From a virus, in the IMG/VR virus record IMGVR_UViG_3300037487_001184, positions 60,230 through 124,229 of that record: 64,000 nt of DNA. One strand, given 5' to 3'. The position numbers and the translations under genes are program-made. This document shows, piece after piece, positions 1-7,969 of the stretch. Position 1 is the first letter of the stretch. Each line of letters opens with the position of its first letter. Under the pieces are notes generated by a model. That model was not told the DNA's origin. It did not search any database and saw only the letters and a list, made by a program, of their open reading frames with translations.

Positions 1-1093
1 CCTGATTTCCTTGATATCCTTGCGGTCCTTCTAAAGTTCCTTGTGGACCCTCATCTCCCTGATATCCCTGAAAGCCATCAGTGCCCTGGTTCCCATCAAA
101 TCCTTGTACTCCTTGAAAACCATCTGTTCCTTGAATACCATCGGTACCTTGATAACCCTGGAACCCGTCTGTTCCTTGGATTCCATCAAAGCCCTGTGTT
201 CCTTGAAAACCGCCATCTCCTTGATATCCCTGATATCCCTGTGGACCTTCTAAGGTTCCCTGTATTCCTTCGGTACCTTGGTATCCTTGATACCCATCAG
301 TGCCCTGGTTCCCATCAAATCCTTGTGTTCCTTGAAAACCGTCTGTTCCTTGGTTTCCATCGGTACCTTGATTTCCATCAAACCCTTGATTACCTTGCGG
401 TCCTTCTAATGTTCCTTGTGGACCTTCATCACCTTGGTATCCCTGATAACCATCAGTACCTTGATAACCTTGAGGACCTTCAAGTGTTCCTTGAACACCT
501 TCATCACCTTGAACTCCTTGCGTACCCTGATTTCCTTGTGTTCCTTGAGAACCATCAAAACCTTGGTATCCCTGATAACCATCTGTACCTTGATATCCAT
601 CAAAGCCTTGGTATCCTTGGAAGCCATCTGTTCCTTGATTTCCGTCGAATCCTTGGTTACCTCGGTATCCCTGTTGACCTTGTGGTCCTTCCCCTTGATT
701 TCCTTGTGTGCCTTGAAATCCATCAGTACCTTGATTACCGTCAAATCCCTGTGTACCTTGAAAACCCCGATTTCCTTGAGTTCCTTGGTTACCCTGTAAT
801 CCTTCTAAAGTTCCCTGTATTCCTTCATTACCCTGATTACCTTGTGTTCCTTGAAAACCGCTAGTACCTTGTGTACCTTGTGGCCCATCAAAACCACCTA
901 AACCCCGAATACCAGTTGTACCCTGATAACCCTGGTTTCCACGATATCCTTGATTTCCTTGATAACCTTTAGTACCCTGATACCCAGCATCCCCCTGAAC
1001 ACCATCTATACCTTGATTACCTTGGTATCCCTGACTACCCTGACTTCCAATAGCCCCATGAGCCGGTGGGGAAATTACAGTGAAATTACTCAT
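1..1093 (-). CDS. Collagen-like tail fibre protein (C-terminus outside window)
   Basis: The minus-strand frame is open from an ATG at 1093 to the window edge, giving 364 residues without a stop. After a short N-terminal head of about 16 residues, the chain is almost entirely Gly-X-Y triplets of the type GYQ, GNQ, GTQ, GFD and GTD, with Gln or Asp in the third position and almost no proline. Regular one-residue breaks occur at GTLEG. Collagen-like triplets form trimeric stalks in phage fibres, so a receptor-binding or spacer fibre is likely; the tip lies outside the window. The start codon overlaps the stop of the endonuclease-like gene upstream (ATGA). Other open frames across this repeat are artefacts of its periodicity. 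Confidence 0.85.
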   Translation of the reverse strand, partial: MSNFTVISPPAHGAIGSQGSQGYQGNQGIDGVQGDAGYQGTKGYQGNQGYRGNQGYQGTTGIRGLGGFDGPQGTQGTSGFQGTQGNQGNEGIQGTLEGLQGNQGTQGNRGFQGTQGFDGNQGTDGFQGTQGNQGEGPQGQQGYRGNQGFDGNQGTDGFQGYQGFDGYQGTDGYQGYQGFDGSQGTQGNQGTQGVQGDEGVQGTLEGPQGYQGTDGYQGYQGDEGPQGTLEGPQGNQGFDGNQGTDGNQGTDGFQGTQGFDGNQGTDGYQGYQGTEGIQGTLEGPQGYQGYQGDGGFQGTQGFDGIQGTDGFQGYQGTDGIQGTDGFQGVQGFDGNQGTDGFQGYQGDEGPQGTLEGPQGYQGNQ

Positions 1094-1746
1094 TTTTTAT
1101 TAATCCTATTTCTATTACCTGCTGGTGTATTCAGAGCACGTTCAAGAGTCCAATTCTGTATACGGTAATCCAAAGCACTCATACTTATATCTAAACTATG
1201 CGCCCACTGGGCTCTAGTCTTATCCTCACCATTATAGATAATCCTTTTATTACACCTACGATTATTAGACTGCACACTAGCAGTAGCCCATCTACAATTA
1301 CCAGGCTCGTAGTCACCATCATTGTCTTTTCTATCTAAGGTCATACCGTCTGGACGCATTCCCATATCAGCTAAGAAATTTTCAAAACCATGCTTCTTGT
1401 CTAACCATCTATCGCAAACCTTAATACCGCGACCACCATAATTATGATAACCGGCATATTTAGGATTATAGCACCTATTCTTCATGTTCTGCCAACAATT
1501 ATACGTCCCACTTGACCACCCACGTTTAGTGTGGTTATGCTTAGTGAACCATTCAATATGCATTTCTCGCTTAAAACAACCACACGATTTTGTACTACCG
1601 TTATTTAGAGACAGCCCCCTAACTGTTGTAGTATTCCCACAGTCACATATACAGTACCACCAAGAATTCTTTTCGTCAGTAAAAGCAAATCCTAAGACCG
1701 ATAACCTCCCAAATACTTGTCCTGTTAAATTAATGACTTTTCCCAT
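1090..1746 (-). CDS. Putative free-standing homing endonuclease (Zn-ribbon + GGRGI/HNH-like)
   Basis: 218 residues. The N-terminus has a zinc-ribbon-like pattern, CxCxC near residues 32-36 and SCGC near 54-57. It is followed by the signature block of a widespread phage family: RCYNP, then NYGGRGIKVCDRW (102-114), then LDRKDNDGDYEPGNCRWA (137-154), which resembles an HNH core in which the usual first histidine is Arg. A C-terminal helix-turn-helix-like region (about 176-208) probably reads DNA. Three relatives lie elsewhere in the window. It sits between structural genes and its TGA overlaps the ATG of the collagen-like fibre gene, so it is translationally coupled to it. The role as a mobile nuclease is inferred from family and context. 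Confidence 0.75.
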   Translation of the reverse strand: MGKVINLTGQVFGRLSVLGFAFTDEKNSWWYCICDCGNTTTVRGLSLNNGSTKSCGCFKREMHIEWFTKHNHTKRGWSSGTYNCWQNMKNRCYNPKYAGYHNYGGRGIKVCDRWLDKKHGFENFLADMGMRPDGMTLDRKDNDGDYEPGNCRWATASVQSNNRRCNKRIIYNGEDKTRAQWAHSLDISMSALDYRIQNWTLERALNTPAGNRNRINKK

Positions 1747-1782
1747 TACCGCACCCCTTATTGTGTTTTCCTTAGTATTATC

Positions 1783-1835
1783 AATGGGCAGGTGGCTAAG
1801 GTTTCCACTTTTCGGGTAGCTTTCCCTAGCCCATT
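1783..1835 (-). other. Structured leader before endonuclease-like gene
   Basis: The 100-bp gap upstream of the 1090-1746 gene holds a perfect 7-bp inverted repeat (AATGGGC at 1783-1789, GCCCATT at 1829-1835). Inside it is a second, mutually exclusive pairing of GGCTA (1794-1798) with TAGCC (1827-1831). This could be a leader that tunes expression of the endonuclease gene. No U-tract follows, so it is not a clear terminator. Confidence 0.35.
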
Positions 1836-1847
1836 AAATTTGTCCCA

Positions 1848-2258
1848 CTAAGTGCCCCATAAAGTTATTGCACCTTCATTACCCCCGGATGTAAAAACAA
1901 TACTACCTGCCTTGCCATCGGACTCCCAGGTCAAGTATACTTCAGGCGGGATTTGCAACACATCGGCATCATTTCCATTAGCATAAAAAGTCACCACGTC
2001 ACCAGTACGATTATAAAAAATAAGTGTTGCATATCCAGTAACCGCGATAGTATCAGATGGATACTCTGTAATAGATGCCAGCTCCCTAAACGGGTATACT
2101 AATGGCGAGTGACTGGAAAACGTGATTCCTGTAGGGATTACAGTTGGATAAAAATCTGTAGTTGCAGAAGAATTCTTTCTTACAGTCGCGTGCTTCTTCC
2201 CTGAAATGCCACCCCTCAGAGTAATACTGCGCGCCGTTGAGTTCAAGTACGTAGGCAT
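1848..2258 (-). CDS. Hypothetical virion-associated protein
   Basis: 136 residues, not recognised. The sequence is rich in Thr, Ser, Gly and hydrophobic beta-strand patterns, with no signal peptide, membrane segment or catalytic motif. It reads like a small beta-sandwich, in keeping with its place among tail fibre genes. It starts with ATG at 2258 after an AGGAGG-like site and is separated from the next gene upstream by 24 bases, so it belongs to the late minus-strand operon. A fibre accessory or decoration role is inference from position only. Confidence 0.7.
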   Translation of the reverse strand: MPTYLNSTARSITLRGGISGKKHATVRKNSSATTDFYPTVIPTGITFSSHSPLVYPFRELASITEYPSDTIAVTGYATLIFYNRTGDVVTFYANGNDADVLQIPPEVYLTWESDGKAGSIVFTSGGNEGAITLWGT

Positions 2259-2282
2259 AATTAAAAATCCTCCTGCTTACAA

Positions 2283-2522
2283 TTAATCTTCTACTACTAG
2301 TTCTGGAATCATTTCTTCTTCCACCGGACGGAAGGTTATCACCTTAATTTCTGTTTGGCTAATCCAAATACTACCACCATTTTCCATAGGAACTCTTATC
2401 TTAGCCTGTGACATTAGAGCAGGTTCAATAGCTGCTTGTTCCCCGTCTATAACCATGCTAAATACCACATCATTTCCGTCCGAATCACGTAAATTACTTA
2501 TAATTGTCACTGTCGTCTTCAT
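2283..2522 (-). CDS. Hypothetical small protein
   Basis: 79 residues, not recognised. The N-terminal half alternates hydrophobic and polar residues (MKTTVTIISNLRDSDGNDV), suggesting beta-strands; the C-terminus is acidic (EEEMIPELVVED). A strong GGGAGG ribosome site precedes the ATG. It lies in tight series with the flanking small virion-region genes, all on the minus strand. No motif supports a specific function. Confidence 0.65.
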   Translation of the reverse strand: MKTTVTIISNLRDSDGNDVVFSMVIDGEQAAIEPALMSQAKIRVPMENGGSIWISQTEIKVITFRPVEEEMIPELVVED

Positions 2523-2549
2523 CTGTCTACCTCCCTTTTGTTTTACAGT

Positions 2550-2900
2550 TTATACTTTTAGTGCTGCTACTGCTTTAAACGTAGCAATCTTCTCTGACAT
2601 AGCCAATTCTGTCGGTGTTGCTTCCGCTGCAATAAACTCAGCCAACTCACCTTCTGCTGCATCTGCCACATCCCCTATCTGAGCCTCAACCGCAGTAGTC
2701 AATGCACTGAAGTCTGTCGTGATATCGGCAATAACTTTATTGCCTCTGGTTAGTTTTAAGCCTTCTGGTGAAAGCTGTGCCATGAACATACCGAACACTG
2801 AACTATAAAGCCCAGACTCAGCCGGTCCTGCTTCCTGCCACACTATACGAAATGATTCCGTACCTGAAATTATACTAGCCAAAACATCTGCTGCTGCCAT
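2550..2900 (-). CDS. Hypothetical Ala-rich protein of fibre region
   Basis: 116 residues, not recognised. The first half is mixed; residues about 65-116 are alanine- and glutamate-rich and predicted helical by eye (VEAQIGDVADAAEGELAEF), so a short coiled coil is possible. Its ATG lies just before the stop of the glycosyltransferase gene upstream, with one base between them. The gene is part of the fibre module. It could be a fibre chaperone or a trimerising segment, but nothing in the sequence proves either. Confidence 0.65.
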   Translation of the reverse strand: MAAADVLASIISGTESFRIVWQEAGPAESGLYSSVFGMFMAQLSPEGLKLTRGNKVIADITTDFSALTTAVEAQIGDVADAAEGELAEFIAAEATPTELAMSEKIATFKAVAALKV

Positions 2901-2901
2901 T

Positions 2902-3573
2902 TTATTCCCCTTCTACTACTTTTAGTTGTGGCTTTAGTAGTTCTTTTCTAAAGCGCATGAAATCTCCTATGAACCGTTTACCACCAATATGAACATTGGT
3001 AATTTCGGGATCTAAATAAATGCTATACCCCAACTCTCTTAATCTCCTACACATCACATTATCTTCCGACACCAACTCCCCATCTATTATCTTAACGTCA
3101 AATATCATTTTTCTCAATTTGCCTTCATTCTCATACTCAGGACTATTGTCCCATAATGATTGCATGGCTTTATTACTAAGTTTGAGGAATCCAGTACCTA
3201 AACTATTAACTTTGATAAGACCATTCTCTCCTATATCCAAATTTTGTGTGTTAATGTTATAAAGCTCTGCGTCATCAGTCTTTTTACGCACAGTTCCACC
3301 AACTACATCCTCTGGATAATTGAATAGCTTGAAAACATTTATTGGCTCAAACTCCATGTCATCGTCCACGAAGATCATCGCATCGGCACTGTTCTCCAAT
3401 GCTATTGCAATCAAGTCATTTCTTGCCCTTTGGATAAGCGCATCGTGACTGAGATAGATGGGATAAGTGGTAATACCAAGGGATTCACCCATACGAATAG
3501 TTTCTACCATAGAAGCACAGTAGTAGACCGAAACTGTTCCAGAATAACAAGGAGTTCCAATAATTATATTCAT
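2902..3573 (-). CDS. GT-A fold glycosyltransferase
   Basis: 223 residues. The N-terminus IIIGTPCYSGTVSVYY is the opening strand and loop of a nucleotide-sugar binding GT-A domain. The DDD motif at residues 70-72 (MIFVDDDMEF) is the expected metal-binding DXD. The later LGTGFLKL and SEDNVMCRRLRELGY segments match the acceptor/catalytic half of GT2-like enzymes. It overlaps the S74 fibre gene by 4 bases (ATGA), implying co-expression with it. The acceptor is unknown: the phage's own fibre or capsid proteins are as plausible as host surface glycans. Confidence 0.8.
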   Translation of the reverse strand: MNIIIGTPCYSGTVSVYYCASMVETIRMGESLGITTYPIYLSHDALIQRARNDLIAIALENSADAMIFVDDDMEFEPINVFKLFNYPEDVVGGTVRKKTDDAELYNINTQNLDIGENGLIKVNSLGTGFLKLSNKAMQSLWDNSPEYENEGKLRKMIFDVKIIDGELVSEDNVMCRRLRELGYSIYLDPEITNVHIGGKRFIGDFMRFRKELLKPQLKVVEGE

Positions 3574-5648
3574 CTAGCTTCCAGTTCCTTTACCCTGGCA
3601 GATAGTTCCTGAATAGCTTTTACCATAACAACCAGTAGATTTCCCGATGCTACCTCCAACCTTTCAGGATTAACATCATAGACTAGGCCCGGTATTGTTA
3701 CACCCTCTTCCTTCTGTGCGATTTGAAGTTCTTGGGCGAGAAAGCCCATACCCGGTATCCCAACTTTGCTACCATCCCTCATATTCCAAGTAAATTCCCT
3801 TGGTTTAAGGCGATTAATAAACTCTAGCCCTACTGGGATATTACCTATGTTAGTTTTATCTCGTTCATCAGATATGGCGGTAATAGAAGTAACCTGACAT
3901 CTCAATGTAGCAACACTGGCATTACCTAATGTTACTTCATTAGCAGCATTAGCAGCAGAAGCATTAGCATCATAGCCTATTGCAGTTAGGTTTGAACCTG
4001 TGGTTACACTGTTAAGAGCCTGAAATCCAACAGCGGTGTTGTTGGCACCAGTAGTATTTGCATTTAAACTGTAAGCCCCTAATGCAGTATTACTAGACGC
4101 AGCACCCCCGATTGTAAGCGAAAACATACCAACAGCAGTATTATTGTTACCTCCACTACCATCCCTACATGCCTGATAGCCTATAATTGTGTTATTACCC
4201 CCGGTCGTATTTACGCTTAGTGCTGACTGACCAACCGCGGTATTAAATACACCAGTTATATTAGCAGCTAATGCCAAATAACCCACAGCAGTATTTGAGT
4301 TCCCCACAGTATTCCCCGCCAATGCTGATGCACCTACAGCGGTGTTGTAGACTCCGGTGGTGTTGGCAGTGAGGGCTTGATAACCAAAAGCAGAGTTGCA
4401 AGTTCCTGTTGAGTTAGTTTTGAGACTTTGACTTCCTACAGCGGTATTACCGGCTCCAGTATTTGCAAAGAGAGCGGCCCACCCTACTGCAACACAATCA
4501 TAACCAATTATATTAGTATAAAGTGCCTCAAACCCAATCGCAGTGTTTCTCACACCCGTTGTATTAGCTGCTAACGTCCAATAACCACACGCAGTATTCT
4601 CAGTCCCCACAGTATTCCCAGCCAATGCTGATGTACCAACAGCCGTGTTGTTGGCTCCGGTGGTGTTGGCAGCCAGTGCTGATGCACCGATTCCAGTGTT
4701 ACTATTAGCAGTATTGTATCTAAGAGCTAAGTACCCCATAGCTACATTAGAACTACCAGTTTGGTTGGTTGTAAGTGCACTAGGCCCAACAGCCACATTT
4801 TGAGTACCTGTAGTAGTTGCAGCAAGTGCAGCGTTACCAAAAGCAGTGTTAGCGTCAGCAAGGTTTGCAGCAAGTGCAGCGTTACCAAAAGCAGTGTTCC
4901 AGCTTCCCACAGTATTCCCCGCCAATGCTGATGTACCAACAGCGGTGTTGTAGGCTCCGGTGGTGTTTGCTTGAAGTGCACAGTATCCTAAAGCCGAGTT
5001 GCTGCTGGCAAGGTTTTGTTGAAGTGCATACATTCCTACGCCAGTATTATTTCCACCAACTAGGTTTGCATATAAACAGCCATACCCAACAGCGGTATTA
5101 TATAAACCAGTAGTGTTTAATTGAAGAGCAGAAGTACCTACTGCTGTCAATTCATGCCCCACCGTATTCCCCGCCAATGCTGATGCACCTACAGCGGTGT
5201 TGTTGACTCCGGTGGTGTTTGCATTCAACGCACTAGTACCAATAGCAACATTTGATGTAACTAATCCAGCACCATAGGATAGGACACGAGAGAATATGAA
5301 ATCACCAGTGGGGAATGTTCCAGCAGTTACTTCAGATGCAGCTACTTGTTCAAATACTAAATTAGCAGTAGTCCCTTTGCCTTTTAATACTAAACCTGTT
5401 GCGGGTGCTGCTAATAGAGTCGGGTCGAACCCTGCATCAGCATACACCATAATACCACGGGATGCACCGTGGGCGATGTTGGTTAGAGCTATATTATTAA
5501 CGGCATCGTCAGGAGAATACTCTTTCTTGTTAGTGCCATCGTATACAATAATCTTCTTAGTATCTGAAGTGTATGCAATTTCATAATCACTGAGCACAGC
5601 ACCACTCATAACCGCTGCGGTTCCCCGTTTAATTTTTATTACAGCCAT
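3570..5648 (-). CDS. Tail fibre with trimeric head-type repeats and S74 auto-chaperone
   Basis: 692 residues. The N-terminal 60 residues (AVIKIKRGTAAV..IAYTSDTKKIIVYDG) resemble the virion-attachment start of many phage fibres. Residues about 120-570 are tandem repeats of the NTAVGxxAL.NTTG type, like the YadA/adhesin head beta-roll. The C-terminal 100 residues are a Peptidase_S74 intramolecular chaperone: ISDERDKTNIGNI carries the Ser and Lys of the self-cleavage dyad, followed by FINRLKPREFTW and GFLAQEL. Such domains trimerise the fibre and then cut themselves off. It is flanked by glycosyltransferase genes. Confidence 0.9.
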   Translation of the reverse strand: MAVIKIKRGTAAVMSGAVLSDYEIAYTSDTKKIIVYDGTNKKEYSPDDAVNNIALTNIAHGASRGIMVYADAGFDPTLLAAPATGLVLKGKGTTANLVFEQVAASEVTAGTFPTGDFIFSRVLSYGAGLVTSNVAIGTSALNANTTGVNNTAVGASALAGNTVGHELTAVGTSALQLNTTGLYNTAVGYGCLYANLVGGNNTGVGMYALQQNLASSNSALGYCALQANTTGAYNTAVGTSALAGNTVGSWNTAFGNAALAANLADANTAFGNAALAATTTGTQNVAVGPSALTTNQTGSSNVAMGYLALRYNTANSNTGIGASALAANTTGANNTAVGTSALAGNTVGTENTACGYWTLAANTTGVRNTAIGFEALYTNIIGYDCVAVGWAALFANTGAGNTAVGSQSLKTNSTGTCNSAFGYQALTANTTGVYNTAVGASALAGNTVGNSNTAVGYLALAANITGVFNTAVGQSALSVNTTGGNNTIIGYQACRDGSGGNNNTAVGMFSLTIGGAASSNTALGAYSLNANTTGANNTAVGFQALNSVTTGSNLTAIGYDANASAANAANEVTLGNASVATLRCQVTSITAISDERDKTNIGNIPVGLEFINRLKPREFTWNMRDGSKVGIPGMGFLAQELQIAQKEEGVTIPGLVYDVNPERLEVASGNLLVVMVKAIQELSARVKELEAR

Positions 5649-5653
5649 CTTAA

Positions 5654-6043
5654 TTACTCCTTCAAAAGGTCCAATTGTAAACGTAAGGTGGAGAACTTGA
5701 TAAGCAAATTCATTAAATTCTTATTAGTCTTCATCATAGAAGATAACAACGTATCATGTTTTGCAGACGAATCAGTATAACCACCATCAAAAAAAGGATA
5801 TGACCTATATATAGCAGCGTCTCCACCATCAAATAATACAACCCCACCGGGTATTGTAACTATGCCACCATCTAAATTAACACTAGGTGTAGTAATAAAC
5901 TCCGGCATAAATGTATGTATATCTACTGACCCCCCTATTGTGTCACCATCCACTATAAAGAAAGTACTAGATGGAGTTGCATCGCCACCATCAACTACGA
6001 CAGTCCCCGGAACCGCAATGTCTTTTCCATCTACAATAATCAC
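5654..6043 (-). CDS. Hypothetical fibre-region protein
   Basis: 129 residues from a GTG at 6043 that overlaps the stop of the small gene upstream (GTGA). The first 85 residues are Gly/Asp-rich beta-like repeats containing recurring VDGGD, FDGG and LDGG segments; the last 45 are a likely helix (LLSSMMKTNKNLMNLLIKF). A beta-repeat body with a helical tail suits a short fibre or fibre-linker protein. The family is not recognised. Confidence 0.65.
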   Translation of the reverse strand: MIIVDGKDIAVPGTVVVDGGDATPSSTFFIVDGDTIGGSVDIHTFMPEFITTPSVNLDGGIVTIPGGVVLFDGGDAAIYRSYPFFDGGYTDSSAKHDTLLSSMMKTNKNLMNLLIKFSTLRLQLDLLKE

Positions 6044-6189
6044 GCTTCCTCCAACGCTGCAATCTCTGATTCCATCAATATAATCTCATCCTGAAGAGAA
6101 AGCATATTAGTATTAATCTTTCCCCACGCGTCCATAACTGTGTCTGGACTATCTAAAGTAACTGCTATATATTCTGGTTCAAATGGCAT
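6040..6189 (-). CDS. Small protein (49 aa), fibre region
   Basis: A short minus-strand gene with ATG at 6189, an AGAGG ribosome site nine bases upstream and a TGA at 6042-6040 that overlaps the GTG of the next gene. It encodes 49 residues beginning MPFEPEYIAVTLD. The last half is a heptad-like acidic helix (SLQDEIILMESEIAALEE). Good start context and tight coupling on both sides support it as real. The function is unknown; a small coiled-coil adaptor is a guess. Confidence 0.6.
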   Translation of the reverse strand: MPFEPEYIAVTLDSPDTVMDAWGKINTNMLSLQDEIILMESEIAALEEA

Positions 6190-6192
6190 CTG

Positions 6193-7350
6193 CTACCTCT
6201 TTATCAACATTGCGGGTGCTGCTTCTGGGAACCTACCAGATTCAGGGCAAAAAGTTACTTCCTGACCACTCTCTACTAATGCCTGATTGACACCAAACTT
6301 TCTCGGTGAGGCATCATGAAATAAAATAATACCACCATTTACCATCTTAGGCAAGTAGAGAGATAATATCTCTTTCGTGTCTGTATATGAGTGTGGGTCC
6401 ACATCTACGTGAAGTAGGGTTATCTCCTCGAATATATCCAATACATGTTTGTCTTTAAAAGACCCCTTAATTATTGATATTCTATCTACGTCACCTAATT
6501 CCTCCGCCTTACACCTAATATTAGTATCCACAAAAGCCGCTTTGTAATCAAACTTATTAATTACCTCCAAAAACATCTTAGCGGATTGTGCCTCACCTAA
6601 ACCCAGCTCTAAAAATACAACAGGCTGCTTCGCTTTGCCTATACTCTCCTTATAGAAAGGTCTATAAGGCTCAAATAATTCTGAGATACCCCGATTACGT
6701 CCTCTTCCATGGTCTCCATTTAACAACTCTCTAGCGTCTGAATGGCTAGATAAAGTAGCATGTCCATAATGAAACAAAGGAGCATTCAAACACTCGACAT
6801 TTAAATAACCAAGACTCTTAGAACCGTTCCATATGTGATCATCTCCATACCACACCAATACATTATCACTGATTGGTCCTATACTCAACCACAAATCTCT
6901 TCGAATAAAATAATGAAAACCTGGAACTCTACCGCCCCTTTCACTCACTATAGGAATCCTGGGTTTAGTATTTAATAGCTCTCGCTTATCTTTAACCTCA
7001 TGCGGAATACATATACCAACTTGAGATAAGTCATGCAGAACAGTCAAGACCATCTCTATAGTATAATCAGCAAATAGAATATCATTATTCAATATAGCTA
7101 CATAGTCTGATTCAACGAGGTTCATACAATAATTCCACGCTGGATTCACCCCAAGATTAGTCTCGCTACGATGATATCGAATAGGTAGCATAGAAAACTT
7201 ATCTACCAATGTTGGTGTCTCATCGGTACTACCATTATCAAACATGAAAATGTTCGTAGGCTGGACAGTGCTATTCTTTATGCAGGTCAGCATCTGGATC
7301 GTCATGTCATATCGGTCATATACAGGTACTACGACATCATAAGTTAGCAT
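6193..7350 (-). CDS. Fused GT2 glycosyltransferase and class I methyltransferase
   Basis: 385 residues with two domains. Residues 1-220 are a family-2 glycosyltransferase: VVPVYDRYDMTIQML, FDNGSTDETPTLV, and AILNND (the DXD-equivalent region near 86-91). Residues about 230-385 look like a SAM-dependent methyltransferase of the Methyltransf_24 type: VVFLELGLGEAQSAKMF (motif I), the AFVDTN acidic loop, LLHVDVDPHSY and GGIILFHDA. The enzyme could transfer a sugar and then methylate it, a cap that would hide phage surface glycans; the acceptor is not known. The start overlaps the end of the endonuclease-like gene by 14 bases. Confidence 0.8.
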   Translation of the reverse strand: MLTYDVVVPVYDRYDMTIQMLTCIKNSTVQPTNIFMFDNGSTDETPTLVDKFSMLPIRYHRSETNLGVNPAWNYCMNLVESDYVAILNNDILFADYTIEMVLTVLHDLSQVGICIPHEVKDKRELLNTKPRIPIVSERGGRVPGFHYFIRRDLWLSIGPISDNVLVWYGDDHIWNGSKSLGYLNVECLNAPLFHYGHATLSSHSDARELLNGDHGRGRNRGISELFEPYRPFYKESIGKAKQPVVFLELGLGEAQSAKMFLEVINKFDYKAAFVDTNIRCKAEELGDVDRISIIKGSFKDKHVLDIFEEITLLHVDVDPHSYTDTKEILSLYLPKMVNGGIILFHDASPRKFGVNQALVESGQEVTFCPESGRFPEAAPAMLIKR

Positions 7351-7969
7351 GTTTAGCCCTTACAAAATCATTCAATGCTTTTTCTTCAGACCAACCACGA
7401 TACAGTCTACTCTTCAGGGTACCAGCTCTCATTCCCAAATGCCTCTCCCACTGTGCCACTGTTTTAGTCTCACCTTTGTATGCAACCCAATGATTATTCC
7501 CCTTATTGTTACATTGCTCTCGTTGGGTAGCAAGTCTCCAATTTCCCGGTTCATAATCACCATCGTTGTCAATTCTATCTAAGGTCATACCCTTGGGTAT
7601 CTTCCCGATATCTGCGTAGAAATTCTCAAATGACTCTAACCACCTGTCACAAACCTTAATGCCACGTCCACCGTGGTTTTTATACTTCTTAACTCTCGGG
7701 TTATAACATCTACTCTTCATATTACACCAGACCGCATACTCTTTACTAAATCTACCACCATGAGTTCTAAAGTTATTGCCACAAACCTCAACACGTAAAC
7801 AACCACAAGATTGGGATTTTCCACGAATAATATTATCTATGAAAACAGTCTTAATACTACCACAAGAACACTTGCACTGTGCCATCCACTTTCCAGTATC
7901 CCCCCTAAACCTAGACAACACAGTCCAATTATTATATTTCTTCCCCACAATTAATGTATACTTACTCAT
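7337..7969 (-). CDS. Putative free-standing homing endonuclease (Zn-ribbon + GGRGI/HNH-like)
   Basis: 210 residues, a clear relative of the 1090-1746 product: CKCSCGS and SCGC zinc-ribbon half-sites, a conserved His-Gly (RTHGGRF), RCYNP, NHGGRGIKVCDRW, then LDRIDNDGDYEPGNWRLAT in the HNH-like position. The C-terminus (KTVAQWERHLGMRAGTLKSR) is an HTH-like DNA reader. It is wedged between two glycosyltransferase genes, with an ATGA overlap at its start and a 14-base overlap at its end. It has therefore been accommodated without breaking the operon, as expected of an intergenic homing gene. Confidence 0.75.
   Translation of the reverse strand: MSKYTLIVGKKYNNWTVLSRFRGDTGKWMAQCKCSCGSIKTVFIDNIIRGKSQSCGCLRVEVCGNNFRTHGGRFSKEYAVWCNMKSRCYNPRVKKYKNHGGRGIKVCDRWLESFENFYADIGKIPKGMTLDRIDNDGDYEPGNWRLATQREQCNNKGNNHWVAYKGETKTVAQWERHLGMRAGTLKSRLYRGWSEEKALNDFVRAKHANL

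Noticed and set aside
43-864. Long plus-strand open frame (273 codons) and other frames across the left edge
   Set aside because: They are shadows of the Gly-X-Y repeat on the minus strand; the triplet periodicity keeps several frames open. Products are Leu/His-rich nonsense repeats with no ribosome site.
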